NCBI GenBank assembly: GCA_046329435.1
Contig: JAXLUR010000005.1
Span: forward strand, 248,001 to 312,000
Direction: 5' to 3'
Length of the DNA stretch: 64,000 nt
Source: M3007 sp046329435
GTDB lineage: Bacteria; Bacteroidota; Bacteroidia; Chitinophagales; Saprospiraceae
Part shown: positions 47,320-56,097 of the stretch, piece after piece
How positions within the stretch are numbered: position 1 is the first letter of the stretch
How the letters are laid out: each line of letters begins with the position of its first letter
Notes under the pieces: model-generated
The model's database searches: none
The model's input: the letters and a program-made list of their open reading frames with translations, nothing else
Told to the model about the DNA's origin: nothing
Made by a program: the position numbers and the translations under genes

Positions 47320-47880
47320 ATGAACGTCACCGCCGACCTGCTTCTGGCCGCTCAGCACGGCGACCGCAAAGCCCAGTACGACCTGTACCGGCTCTGTTTC
47401 CCCGTGCTCATGTCGGTCTGCATGCGTTACAAACGCGATGAGCAGGAGGCGGTGGCGTCTTTAAATGGCGGCTATCTGAAAATCCTGAACCATCTCGGTC
47501 GTTACCAGGCGGAAATACCTTTTGAAGCATGGATTCGCCGGATCATGATCAATACCCTGATCGACGAATTCAGGCGAGAGAAAAAATGGCGCGACGCAAC
47601 GGTTTTTACGGAGAATATCGAGCGGGAGCGCGCAGAAGAACCCATTGACTGGAATGAAGCCGACAAACGATTCGATTTCCAGCAACTTGAAAACCTGTTG
47701 CACCGGCTGCCGCCCGTTACGCGGCAAGTATTCAACCTTTTTGCCCTCGACGGGTTCTCTCATGCCGAGATCAGCGCAGCCCTGGGCATGAGCGAAGGTA
47801 CCTCGAAATGGCACGTCAACTCGGCCCGAAAACAGTTGCAAAGCTGGATAAGGCTCGAATTGATCGAATCAAAATACTGA
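47320..47880 (+). CDS. ECF RNA polymerase sigma factor
   Basis: 186 aa. Region 2: AQYDLYRLCFPVLMSVCMRY and FEAWIRRIMINTLIDEFRRE. Region 4: LPPVTRQVFNLFALDGFSHA and EISAALGMSEGTSKWHVNSA. First gene of a three-gene unit with a membrane protein (47911) and a lipoprotein (49382). This differs from the sigma/TonB pair at 33 kb. Confidence 0.92.
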   Translation: MNVTADLLLAAQHGDRKAQYDLYRLCFPVLMSVCMRYKRDEQEAVASLNGGYLKILNHLGRYQAEIPFEAWIRRIMINTLIDEFRREKKWRDATVFTENIERERAEEPIDWNEADKRFDFQQLENLLHRLPPVTRQVFNLFALDGFSHAEISAALGMSEGTSKWHVNSARKQLQSWIRLELIESKY

Positions 47881-47910
47881 TCAACCATTGTTTAGCCGAT
47901 AAGTGGAGTC

Positions 47911-49359
47911 ATGGAAAACATCGACGATTTTATGAAAAAGAAAATGCTCGACGATGCCGCCGGCGGCGGCCAGCGCTTCGAGTTCAGGGAGGAATACTGG
48001 CTACAGGCCGAATCCCTGATCGTCGCCCAGGAGCAACGCAAGCGCCGTCGCCGCTTCTTCTGGTGGCTGAGCAGCGGCTTCCTGCTCCTCGCATTTGCTG
48101 TCGGCGCCTGGTATGCCTGGCTTCAGCCCAACACAGGCGAACAATCCGGGCTTTCGGCTTCGTCGGATATGCCTCGCACCACGGCAACGCAACTGCCCGC
48201 CGGCGATACGCTCTACCATCCAGCCGCGGCCCCGCAAACCGGAAACACCTATACTTCACCCGCAACAACATCATCCACCGAAAACAAACAACCCGGATTT
48301 ACCCAAACCCAAGGCGCTTCCTCCAATCCGGCCAATGCAGGCCATCGGGCCGACAATGCCGCGTCGTTGCCGCAAAAGGCCACCGCTCATTCGATATCCG
48401 GTCGCAACCAGGCGGGAAGTCCGCGTGCTGGCGCCGCTAGTTTCAAAGGCAGCAGCACAGACCTGCAGCCAGCCAAAACCGGCCCGGCGTCCGCAGTTTC
48501 TAGTGTTGAAAAAACGGAAACCGCGGTTCCCGGCACAGCCGACAAACAGGCTCTCACATCCGAACCAGCCGCAGGCAATGGTACCACAACGCCACAGCCG
48601 GCCTTCGAAGGATCGGATAACAAACCGCTGACCCTGCCTCAATTGTTGCCCACATTGCTCCGCTACCTGCAGCCCGTTCCGCCGCGACTGCCCGCGGGCT
48701 CTACAGCGCCGCCAGAGCCGGTTGCCCAAACGAACAAGCCGCCGGATGCTGACCGGAAATTTCACCTGGGCATCATGGCATTTGGGTCCGCTTATGCACC
48801 CGCTGCATCTACCCAGCGATGGGGCGCAGGCGCAGGCATCAGCGCCTCCTGGCGCCTTGGAAATGCCTGGTCGGTACAGGTATCGCCGATGTGGCGCATG
48901 CGAACAATGGGTGCTTTCACCGAAGAATGGCAGCCGCAGAACAGCAGCCAGCTGCGTTACAGTTTCGGTTACGAACTGTCAGAATACAGCCTTGAAGGCA
49001 CCGCCACGCACTGGCTGGAAATACCCGTCGGAGTGCAGTGGCGCCATTTGCCCTGGACAGCAGAGGCTGGCATTGCGCCCGGGCACCTGCTGGTGGTTCA
49101 GGGTCGAAAAGCTACGGCTACGGAAGACTCCTTCACCCCTCGGAAAACAACCCGGGAATGGGTAAAACTGGACCAGGCGCCGTTTTATAAAAATTACGTA
49201 GCCGTTTATGCAGGCGGACGGTTTGCCCTCACTAACCGGCTCAGCCTCGGCGTCAGGGTGTATTACCTCGGCGGCGATTTCCGCAGACAAAGCCCTGAGT
49301 ACACCCCGCCGCGCCAGACGATCTGGGTTGATGCAGGTCTGCATTGTACACTTTTTTAA
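47911..49359 (+). CDS. Probable anti-sigma-type membrane protein with C-terminal outer-membrane barrel domain
   Basis: 482 aa, 30 bp after the sigma gene. A short cytoplasmic N-terminus (1-44, charged, ending RKRRRRFF) is followed by one membrane segment (WWLSSGFLLLAFAVGAWYAW), a low-complexity Pro/Ala/Thr/Ser linker of about 210 residues, and a C-terminal domain of alternating beta strands (FHLGIMAFGSAYAP, GAGAGISASWRLGNAWSVQV, YVAVYAGGRFALTN) ending in CTLF as in outer-membrane beta-barrels. A chain anchored in the inner membrane and ending in the outer membrane would span the envelope. Function by context: control of the sigma factor. Confidence 0.7.
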   Translation: MENIDDFMKKKMLDDAAGGGQRFEFREEYWLQAESLIVAQEQRKRRRRFFWWLSSGFLLLAFAVGAWYAWLQPNTGEQSGLSASSDMPRTTATQLPAGDTLYHPAAAPQTGNTYTSPATTSSTENKQPGFTQTQGASSNPANAGHRADNAASLPQKATAHSISGRNQAGSPRAGAASFKGSSTDLQPAKTGPASAVSSVEKTETAVPGTADKQALTSEPAAGNGTTTPQPAFEGSDNKPLTLPQLLPTLLRYLQPVPPRLPAGSTAPPEPVAQTNKPPDADRKFHLGIMAFGSAYAPAASTQRWGAGAGISASWRLGNAWSVQVSPMWRMRTMGAFTEEWQPQNSSQLRYSFGYELSEYSLEGTATHWLEIPVGVQWRHLPWTAEAGIAPGHLLVVQGRKATATEDSFTPRKTTREWVKLDQAPFYKNYVAVYAGGRFALTNRLSLGVRVYYLGGDFRRQSPEYTPPRQTIWVDAGLHCTLF

Positions 49360-49381
49360 CCTTGTCAATAAGATTTCTACC

Positions 49382-50536
49382 ATGAAAAGAGCCTTCATAT
49401 TCCTCCTTGTTATGCTGGCCCTGGGAGCCTGTCGAAAAGCCGAAATACCCGACGACATTCAGGAATCCCCGGTATTCAATGTCGGGTTTCTGATTGATGG
49501 CAACGACCATTCGCTGGAAGCCGGCGTGGACGGGCAATACCTGTTTACCTCTTTCGACCGGGACCATAACGACGTAGTGACCATGCGCGGCGCTTTTGCC
49601 GACGCCAGTTGCCCCGACGCCAGCTGCAAGGGTTCGTTCATCTTCGAATTACGCAACTACGTGATCGGCGACGTGGCGCCCTCGCCCAACGACTCGTCGG
49701 TTATCCATTCCGGCTATTTCGGGTTTGAGTATTTCCGACGCCCTGCTACCGACAGCGCCGGCTTCTACAGGTCAAAACTGACCTTCACACTTGACAACCC
49801 CGATCCCAGCACATCTTACAACTGGGCAATTCAACAAACGCCTAACGTAGATATTCAGGGTTTCACGCCGGAAATCTGGCAGGAGTTTACCGACACAGTC
49901 ACGCCTGTTGAAATTAATTTGAGTTACCTGACAGAAAGCGGATTTAGCAGCAACGGCCATTTTCAATACCGTTTTGGCGCCACAGCCGCACCTTGCCCCC
50001 AGGTTGTCATCAGCGCTACGCCCGACACGCTTTTTTCAGATAATTATAAACTGGTTGCCCACGTTACGCCTCCGATTGGCAATTACGACTTTTCGTGGAA
50101 CGTTGCTGGTGCGACGGATTCCGTGCTCGTAGTCGATTCGACAGATCTGGGCACGATTAAATCGGTAACGGTGACCGATGCAAACGGTTGTACGGCCAGC
50201 TCTTCCGTGTTAAACTACAACTCCGGAACCGGTTTCAACAAGTCGGCCCTTGTGTACGTGAATCGGGAGGACTTTATCGTCAACAATCCCCTGCAATTGG
50301 GCACAGTAGCCATTACCTGGGTACAACCCGAAGTGGGTACGGTGTGGCGCTCCGACGGCGCTATTCAACCGAGCAATTCGTACATCCAGATACTCGACTG
50401 CCAGCACTACGACCCTAACGAAAACGGCGAAAAAACCGACCGCTTCACCTTCAATTTCAGGTGTTTGCTCTTCAATGCCGACGGCGCAAGCATCCCCATG
50501 GTGGGTAGCGGCGTCATGGCGGTCGCTTATCCATGA
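49382..50536 (+). CDS. Lipoprotein with PKD-like region, unknown function
   Basis: 384 aa from ATG 49382, 22 bp after the membrane protein stop. Lipobox LGAC (Cys17). Beta-rich sequence throughout; one stretch (NYDFSWNVAGATDS...KSVTVTDANGCTASSSVLNY) is PKD-like. No enzyme motif seen. As third gene of the sigma unit it may be the surface sensor, or a target (inference). Confidence 0.65.
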   Translation: MKRAFIFLLVMLALGACRKAEIPDDIQESPVFNVGFLIDGNDHSLEAGVDGQYLFTSFDRDHNDVVTMRGAFADASCPDASCKGSFIFELRNYVIGDVAPSPNDSSVIHSGYFGFEYFRRPATDSAGFYRSKLTFTLDNPDPSTSYNWAIQQTPNVDIQGFTPEIWQEFTDTVTPVEINLSYLTESGFSSNGHFQYRFGATAAPCPQVVISATPDTLFSDNYKLVAHVTPPIGNYDFSWNVAGATDSVLVVDSTDLGTIKSVTVTDANGCTASSSVLNYNSGTGFNKSALVYVNREDFIVNNPLQLGTVAITWVQPEVGTVWRSDGAIQPSNSYIQILDCQHYDPNENGEKTDRFTFNFRCLLFNADGASIPMVGSGVMAVAYP

Positions 50537-50595
50537 GAGCATGTTGAGTTTTTTCTGCCGAGGCGAAAACGGGAAAATTGTATTTCCCGGAGAGG

Positions 50596-50677
50596 CAAAT
50601 TTCGCAGTCGGATGCGGGCGATCCGGCGAGAAATTTAACGAAGCCGGAAATAAAATTTTCCGTTTGCAGCCCGGTGA
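50596..50677 (+). repeat. Copy 2 of an intergenic dispersed repeat (about 82 bp)
   Basis: Matches 15867-15947 at about two thirds of positions by hand. It lies in the 175 bp gap between two convergent genes. Confidence 0.5.
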
Positions 50678-50711
50678 GGAAAAGATCAACATGCTCTGAG
50701 CCTGCCGGCGT

Positions 50712-53700
50712 TCAGGCAGCTTCAACGGAGGTCACCGGCAATTCGACAAAAAAGTCGGTGCCTTCGTTCTCCCGGGTTTCAAAACGAATCGTGCCGTCAA
50801 GCGCTTCGATGATCTTCCGGCAGATCGCCAGCCCCAGGCCGCTGCCCGATGTTTTGGTGGTAAAATTGGGTTCGAATACCCGGTTGCGGATCTCGGGCGG
50901 AATGCCGCCTCCGTTGTCGCTGATCTTCACGATTGCTTTGCTTCCCTCCCGCCGCATGGAAACGCTGATATGCCCTTTCCGATCGGAAGGAATAGCCTGC
51001 ATAGCATTGATAACCAGGTTATTAAACACCCTTAGCAGGTGGTTTTTATCGCCGAGGATGTGCATGCGTTCGGCGGGCAAATGCAATTCGTGCGTCAGTT
51101 CTTTTTGCTCGCTGAACAGGTCGTACACGCTTTCGACCACCTCGTTGAGCACCATGTCGTGCTTTTCCCGGATATCGAGGTTCGCGAACATCGAAAACTC
51201 GGAAGCAATCTGCGCCAGCGAATCGATTTGTTCGATAAGGCGGGTAATGGCTTTTTTCAAATACGCGGCAGCCTGTGTCGGATCGGATGAAACGCGCTCC
51301 AGTTGTTGCATGGACAGTTTCATCGTAGTGAGCGGGTTTTTGATGTCGTGTGCAACCTGCCGGGCCATTTCGCGCCAGGCGCCTTCGCGTTCGAAACGAA
51401 TCAGTTGGGCCTTAGAATCCTCCAGTTTGTCCACCATTCGGTTGTACTCTCGTATCAGGTCGCTCAATTCGTCCTGACTGTCGCCTGCGTACACCAGTTG
51501 TTCGTTTTTGTCTTCCAGCTGGAGTTGATGAATCTTTTCCCCGATCATCTTGACAGGTCGGATGATCGAATTGGCCAGGAAATAGGTAGCCGCGGCGGCT
51601 ACCAGCAGCAGGAACACATAAAAACTGGCCAGCATGCCGACGAATTCGGATACTTCGGAGCCGATTTGTCGGCTCGTAAAGTCGTACGGTACGCCGAGAT
51701 AGGCCAGCAACTGGTTTTGATTGTTGAGTACAGGCAAGTATTTTGTAAAATATTGAAAACCAGCCGTTTTTTCTTCCACCAACGCTTCTCCCTGCCGGGT
51801 ATTGGTGAGCGTGAGCAGCGCCTGCGGACTCATTTTAAGCGGTAAAATACCCAATTGGCGCAGGTCTTCACGGGTTGTGAACGACATATTGCCGTTTGAG
51901 TCATAGAGGTTGGCGTCGATCGACAAGCTATTGGCAAACGGCGCCAGTGTCGCGGGCAATGCTTTTTGCAAACTGTCGGAGCCGGCCTTCAAATCACCCA
52001 GTTCGGCGCGCAAATGCGTCACGATGGCGGCAGAACGGTAGTCGAGCCCCACCATCTCGGATTTTTTTGAAGACTGGTTGAATTGCCGGTAACTCAGCCA
52101 ACCGATCACGAGAAAAGCGCCTACAATCAGCGCGACATTCCAGTAATGGATGCGTTTGGCCAAAGACCCGCGCACGCTCAGCATGAATTGCAAATAACCC
52201 GGCAGCAGCCGAAGCTGAGAGTTCAGGATGGCCAATGCAAACAGGATAAAAGACGCAAACGCAAACAGCATGGCAAACAAGTACACCGGCCGAAACCAGC
52301 CGCCGGTGCGCCGCCCCACACTCACAATAGTATGGCCGTCGGCGCTGGATTGTACGGCGTCGACACGGGCGGGCGTTTGCGAAACCAGTTCCAGCGTTTG
52401 GCCCTTGTCCAATTGCAGAGTGGCCAAAGCCGGATTGCGCGGCCCTTTTTCCACGATCAGGCGGTTGTTTTTCCAGATAGAAAAATCGTAATCGCCCAGG
52501 TGGTCGAGTTGTTTGTAAGGTTGTGTAAAAAACAGCGCCGAATAAACCCGGGTTGTTTTGGGGTATTCGTGGTCGAAAAAGCAATAAATATCCGCCGGGT
52601 GATTGGGATCACCCATGCGGTTGGTTTTTACATGGAAGATGTAGCGCCCGGTCCCTTCTTCATTTTCTTTGTAACGCAGTTCGACATCTGCCGCTTCCAG
52701 GGGGGTAGCGTGGTCCCAATTGTCCGTTACAACAAATGCCCTGCTCTGGGCCTGGCCCAGCAGCAGGGGTTGCTGCTCCTTGTCGAAGGCAAACACCCGA
52801 AGCCGGTAATGCTGAAAAAGGTAATTGTATTCGAAAACCTTGTCGTTCAGGTAATTGCGCAGCGAATCCGCGTCCGGCTTGAAGGGCCAGGGTTTTAATA
52901 AATAAGGCAACTGTGGGTCGCTGGCAATAGCGCGACAGGCTTCCAGCAGTAACGGCTCTGCATGGTCGGCATCGCGGTCGTCGGCCAGCGCGATGGCGTA
53001 GTTTTTTCTCAGTTGCGCATCCTGTTTTCGGTTGTATTGGTACAAAAGCTGGCTTGCAAAGAGCGCGTTGAGAAACAGCCAGAAAACCAGCCAGCTGAAC
53101 CCGGCTTCTTCGCTGTCGACAAACATGTCGAGCACCACGGCATACAAAATGGCAAAACCTGTGAGAGCGATCGGGCTGAGCTGCAAGCTGCTCCATGCCA
53201 TATTGAGTCCAAACGACAAGAAGGCAGCCGCGCCGAGAGCGCCGTAACGCTGGCGGTTGGGCAAATCCAGCAGCCGCACGGCACGAACCAAAAGATTGCT
53301 CAGCCAAAAGAATGCCGCCATCATCAGTACCAGCCCTGTCAGCAGCCCCACTACTGGCGCATCGATGTTGAGCAGATTATCAAAATCCAGTCGCAGCCCG
53401 GCGTTCAGCACCAGGTTTTGAAACAGGACTGCCGTCAGCGGCACGGTGCTCATGACCAGAAAAAACAAAGCGGTTGCCGCGGCCAGGCGTGCGGGCATCG
53501 ACCATCCGGACAGCGCGGGTTGCGGAATCTGGCTGCGCAAAAAATGGAACAGCCAGAGCAAGAGCGCGCCATACAGGAGCAAATCGCCTGGCGAAACACC
53601 CAAATGAGCATGCTCGCCGCCACAGGAACCGGAAAAAAGAGGAAGGCCGCAAAAGCTTGTTCCGGTAAAATTTTGCTGAATATTAAGCAGACAAAAGCCT

Positions 53701-54470
53701 GTCACCAGCACCGTCAGGGCGCCAGCGGCGGCCCAGGGCGAAATTTTTTTGCCCAATGCCACGGCGCCGCGGTGGATGGCAGCCAGCAACAAAAAGAAAA
53801 AAGTCGCAACTGCCAGAAACTTCAGCCAAAGTTGCCAGTCTGCAACGGGCACGCCGGGGGTTTCATCCGTCTTGAGCCAGCAAAGCGTTTCGCCGGCCAC
53901 CGCCACAGGCGCAGAAGCGCCCTCGGCAGCCAGGCTGATTTGTACGCTGCCGGGTATTGCCCGGCTGGCGGGGAAAAAACTTTTGTTGGACGTCAACGGC
54001 GCGTCGAGCGCATACCGAACGGGCGTCAGCACCAGCAAGGACGCCTGCCCAAAAGGCTCCTGATAAACGGCATAATAGCCTAGCGCCAGATGAAGGAGAC
54101 TGCGCTGTTTTTTTTGTTGCAGGATCAGTTTGATCTCTCCGGGGGAGGGCAAAGCGGCATTATTTGACCAAAATGCCAATGAATCCTTTTGCACCAGCAG
54201 GATGGTAAAATCGCTTTCCGTTTGCTGGTTCAAAGCCGGCCTGAGTTCTCCGGCCGAAAGAGCCGTACCCAGCGACAGGGTTTTTTCCAGCAATTGACGT
54301 TCTTTTTGCACCCAGTCCAGCGCTGTCCGCTCCTGCCTGTCCAGATACCCGGATATTGTCAGCGCATAGTGTTCGGGCCGTTGCATATCTTTATGCCAGC
54401 TACCGGCCAAAAGGGCCACCGCCAGCAAAGTGGCTTCAATCGCCAGAAAAAGCAACAGTCGTTTCGTCAT
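50712..54470 (-). CDS. Large multi-pass sensor histidine kinase (NtrY-like core)
   Basis: 1252 aa from ATG 54470, where a membrane segment begins at once (RLLLFLAIEATLLAVALLAG); the frame is open 37 codons further upstream. About twelve membrane segments are visible: one N-terminal, eight in the 240-480 region, and three more near 740, 780 and 960. A HAMP domain follows the last (NSIIRPVKMIGEKIHQLQLE), then HisKA (REMARQVAHDIKNPLTTMKL), N box (FNNLVINAMQAIP), G1 (DNGGGIP) and G2 (GSGLGLAICRKIIE). The core resembles NtrY. The long multi-pass sensor is unassigned. No response regulator is adjacent. Confidence 0.88.
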   Translation of the reverse strand: MTKRLLLFLAIEATLLAVALLAGSWHKDMQRPEHYALTISGYLDRQERTALDWVQKERQLLEKTLSLGTALSAGELRPALNQQTESDFTILLVQKDSLAFWSNNAALPSPGEIKLILQQKKQRSLLHLALGYYAVYQEPFGQASLLVLTPVRYALDAPLTSNKSFFPASRAIPGSVQISLAAEGASAPVAVAGETLCWLKTDETPGVPVADWQLWLKFLAVATFFFLLLAAIHRGAVALGKKISPWAAAGALTVLVTGFCLLNIQQNFTGTSFCGLPLFSGSCGGEHAHLGVSPGDLLLYGALLLWLFHFLRSQIPQPALSGWSMPARLAAATALFFLVMSTVPLTAVLFQNLVLNAGLRLDFDNLLNIDAPVVGLLTGLVLMMAAFFWLSNLLVRAVRLLDLPNRQRYGALGAAAFLSFGLNMAWSSLQLSPIALTGFAILYAVVLDMFVDSEEAGFSWLVFWLFLNALFASQLLYQYNRKQDAQLRKNYAIALADDRDADHAEPLLLEACRAIASDPQLPYLLKPWPFKPDADSLRNYLNDKVFEYNYLFQHYRLRVFAFDKEQQPLLLGQAQSRAFVVTDNWDHATPLEAADVELRYKENEEGTGRYIFHVKTNRMGDPNHPADIYCFFDHEYPKTTRVYSALFFTQPYKQLDHLGDYDFSIWKNNRLIVEKGPRNPALATLQLDKGQTLELVSQTPARVDAVQSSADGHTIVSVGRRTGGWFRPVYLFAMLFAFASFILFALAILNSQLRLLPGYLQFMLSVRGSLAKRIHYWNVALIVGAFLVIGWLSYRQFNQSSKKSEMVGLDYRSAAIVTHLRAELGDLKAGSDSLQKALPATLAPFANSLSIDANLYDSNGNMSFTTREDLRQLGILPLKMSPQALLTLTNTRQGEALVEEKTAGFQYFTKYLPVLNNQNQLLAYLGVPYDFTSRQIGSEVSEFVGMLASFYVFLLLVAAAATYFLANSIIRPVKMIGEKIHQLQLEDKNEQLVYAGDSQDELSDLIREYNRMVDKLEDSKAQLIRFEREGAWREMARQVAHDIKNPLTTMKLSMQQLERVSSDPTQAAAYLKKAITRLIEQIDSLAQIASEFSMFANLDIREKHDMVLNEVVESVYDLFSEQKELTHELHLPAERMHILGDKNHLLRVFNNLVINAMQAIPSDRKGHISVSMRREGSKAIVKISDNGGGIPPEIRNRVFEPNFTTKTSGSGLGLAICRKIIEALDGTIRFETRENEGTDFFVELPVTSVEAA

Positions 54471-54682
54471 AATCTGGAATAGCAAAGCGCTGAAATCAAA
54501 AAAGCAAGTGCGTTGTGGTCCGCTCGTTACCGACTCATGCCTTTTCGGGCGTTTCGGGGTGCGGCAAAAGTAGCGGAACAAAGTTTAAGCCAATACCTTC
54601 ATCCGGCTCATTTTTTATCAAATCTGCCCCCTCATAAACCCTCATAAACCCTATTTATCAACACCGATCAACCTGAAAATAA

Positions 54683-55066
54683 ACACGCACCGCTCTGCCG
54701 CCTTTCGGGGAGGAAAGTCCGGACAACGCAGAGCACCGCACCACCTAACGGGTGGGGCCCGATGCAGATCGGGTACAGAAAGGGTCACAGAAAATTACCG
54801 CCGCGGCTTCGGCCGGGGTAAGGGTGAAAATGTGTGGTAAGAGCACACAGTATCCCGTAGCAATACGCGATACGGACAAACCTTGCGGGTTGAAATGCCA
54901 TGTACACCTTGTCTTCCGGCCGGTATCCGGCCGGGACGCTTGCTGCTCGCGGGCGACACAAGGGGGGTAGGCAGCGCAAACGCCGGCCGGCGACGACCGG
55001 CGTCAGATAAATGGCAGAGCCTTCCGGGCAACCGGAAGAGACAGAATCCGGCTTACAGGTGCGTGT
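54683..55066 (+). ncRNA. rnpB: RNase P RNA
   Basis: Catalytic RNA that trims tRNA 5' leaders. The conserved core is unmistakable: GAGGAAAGTCCGGAC (54710-54724), the internal GGGTGAAA...GTGTGGTAAGAGCACAC hairpin, AGATAAATGGCAGAGCC, and ACAGAATCCGGCTTACAG near the end. Helix P1 is a perfect 9 bp pairing of ACACGCACC (54683-54691) with GGTGCGTGT (55058-55066), which sets both ends and gives 384 nt, followed by a T run. Protein frames across this stretch are spurious. Confidence 0.95.
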
Positions 55067-55105
55067 TTTTTTATGATTTAAACGGGGTATGGGCCCTGAA
55101 AAAGC

Positions 55106-55145
55106 AAGCGCGTCGCTCCCTTCGGAACGACGCGCTTTTTTATTT
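55106..55145. terminator. Bidirectional terminator between rnpB and a convergent gene
   Basis: 10 bp stem AAGCGCGTCG (55106-55115) with CGACGCGCTT (55128-55137), loop including TTCGG, and a T tract on the plus strand. On the minus strand it also ends in T residues, so it can serve the lipocalin-like gene ending at 55186. Confidence 0.75.
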
Positions 55146-55185
55146 TTCAAAAACTAACTCTTACAAATTTTCAGGTTCGGCCGGC

Positions 55186-55563
55186 TTATTTCTCGCGGTT
55201 GAAGGCGTACAATACGTCTTTGCGCAGAAGCAGCAGTTGCGTATCGTCGAGGTGTTTGATTTCGTACGACATGAAACGGTTGCCTTTCGAATCAAACAGA
55301 TTCAGTTGGTTGCCTTCCACCTGCCAGCGGGTACCCGTGGGCAACATGGCGTCGCTGGTCGTGCTTTCTACGGTATGGTCGGCTTTGAAAATCACACCGC
55401 CGCCGCAATTGAGTTGGTAGGAAGTGTATTCGTCCCAGTTGCCGGATTTCGTGTTGCAAACCCAGCCACCCTCGATACGGGAAGCGTCAAAACGGAAAGA
55501 GCAGAGCGTGAGGGCGAAGAAGCCGAAGAAAAGGATAGTGGATAACCGAAGAACCGAAGACAT
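55186..55563 (-). CDS. Small exported lipocalin-like protein
   Basis: 125 aa. N-terminal hydrophobic signal (ILFFGFFALTLCSF; the Cys might be lipidated but the lipobox is poor). The rest is a compact beta pattern: EGGWVCNTKS, GGGVIFKADHTVES, TRWQVEGNQLNLFDSKGN, YEIKHLDDTQLLLLRKD. This is the order of W, threshold and strand motifs seen in Bacteroidota lipocalin-like domains. Ligand unknown. Confidence 0.65.
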   Translation of the reverse strand: MSSVLRLSTILFFGFFALTLCSFRFDASRIEGGWVCNTKSGNWDEYTSYQLNCGGGVIFKADHTVESTTSDAMLPTGTRWQVEGNQLNLFDSKGNRFMSYEIKHLDDTQLLLLRKDVLYAFNREK

Positions 55564-56097
55564 AGCAGTGAATTTGGATTAGAATTGAAAGTGAAGTAAA
55601 GTTGTGTACTCCGTTTGTCTTTGAAGACGATACAAAAGTCTAACACCGCCCCTCCTCCACCAATAACATTTTTTAGCCTTTGTGAATTGAAAATTTATCA
55701 AAAAGAACGTCGCCCTATTATTGTTATTTATTGATTTTCAATATTTTAACTAATAATTTTTAATTGTTTCATGGTATATCTTTGTGAAGATTTTAATTCC
55801 GATTTTAAAAAAATGTGATGAAAATTTTTTTTCCGGAATGCTGAAACAGCCATACCATACACCGGGTAGTTCAGGTTTCGGCAACAAGTATTTGGCGGTT
55901 TTTTCTAGAAATCGGCAGCATTTTCGAGTAAACGGCATTTTTGTTTTGCCTCCTCCCCGGCAATTATTTTTCAGAAATTTTTCCCTGCCAACCTTCGCCT
56001 GATCTTTATAAGTTGTGCCGCAATGCCGTCCCTCCCTGCCACAGCAGGCAGAGTATCCCGGACAGGTACTATTGTTAACCGTCATTTCCGATTTGTC
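55564..56097. other. AT-rich intergenic region with a possible -7 element
   Basis: 534 bp without a convincing gene and clearly richer in A+T than its surroundings (about 55650-55990). TATCTTTG at 55777-55784 fits TAnnTTTG but lacks a TTG at the right distance. Used as a promoter it would give the GH13 gene a leader of about 300 nt. A 72-codon frame inside has no family features. Confidence 0.4.

Noticed and set aside
54752..55545. Small protein frames on both strands over 54752-55545
   Set aside because: They cover the RNase P RNA and the antisense of the lipocalin-like gene; RNA structure and conserved core explain the sequence.
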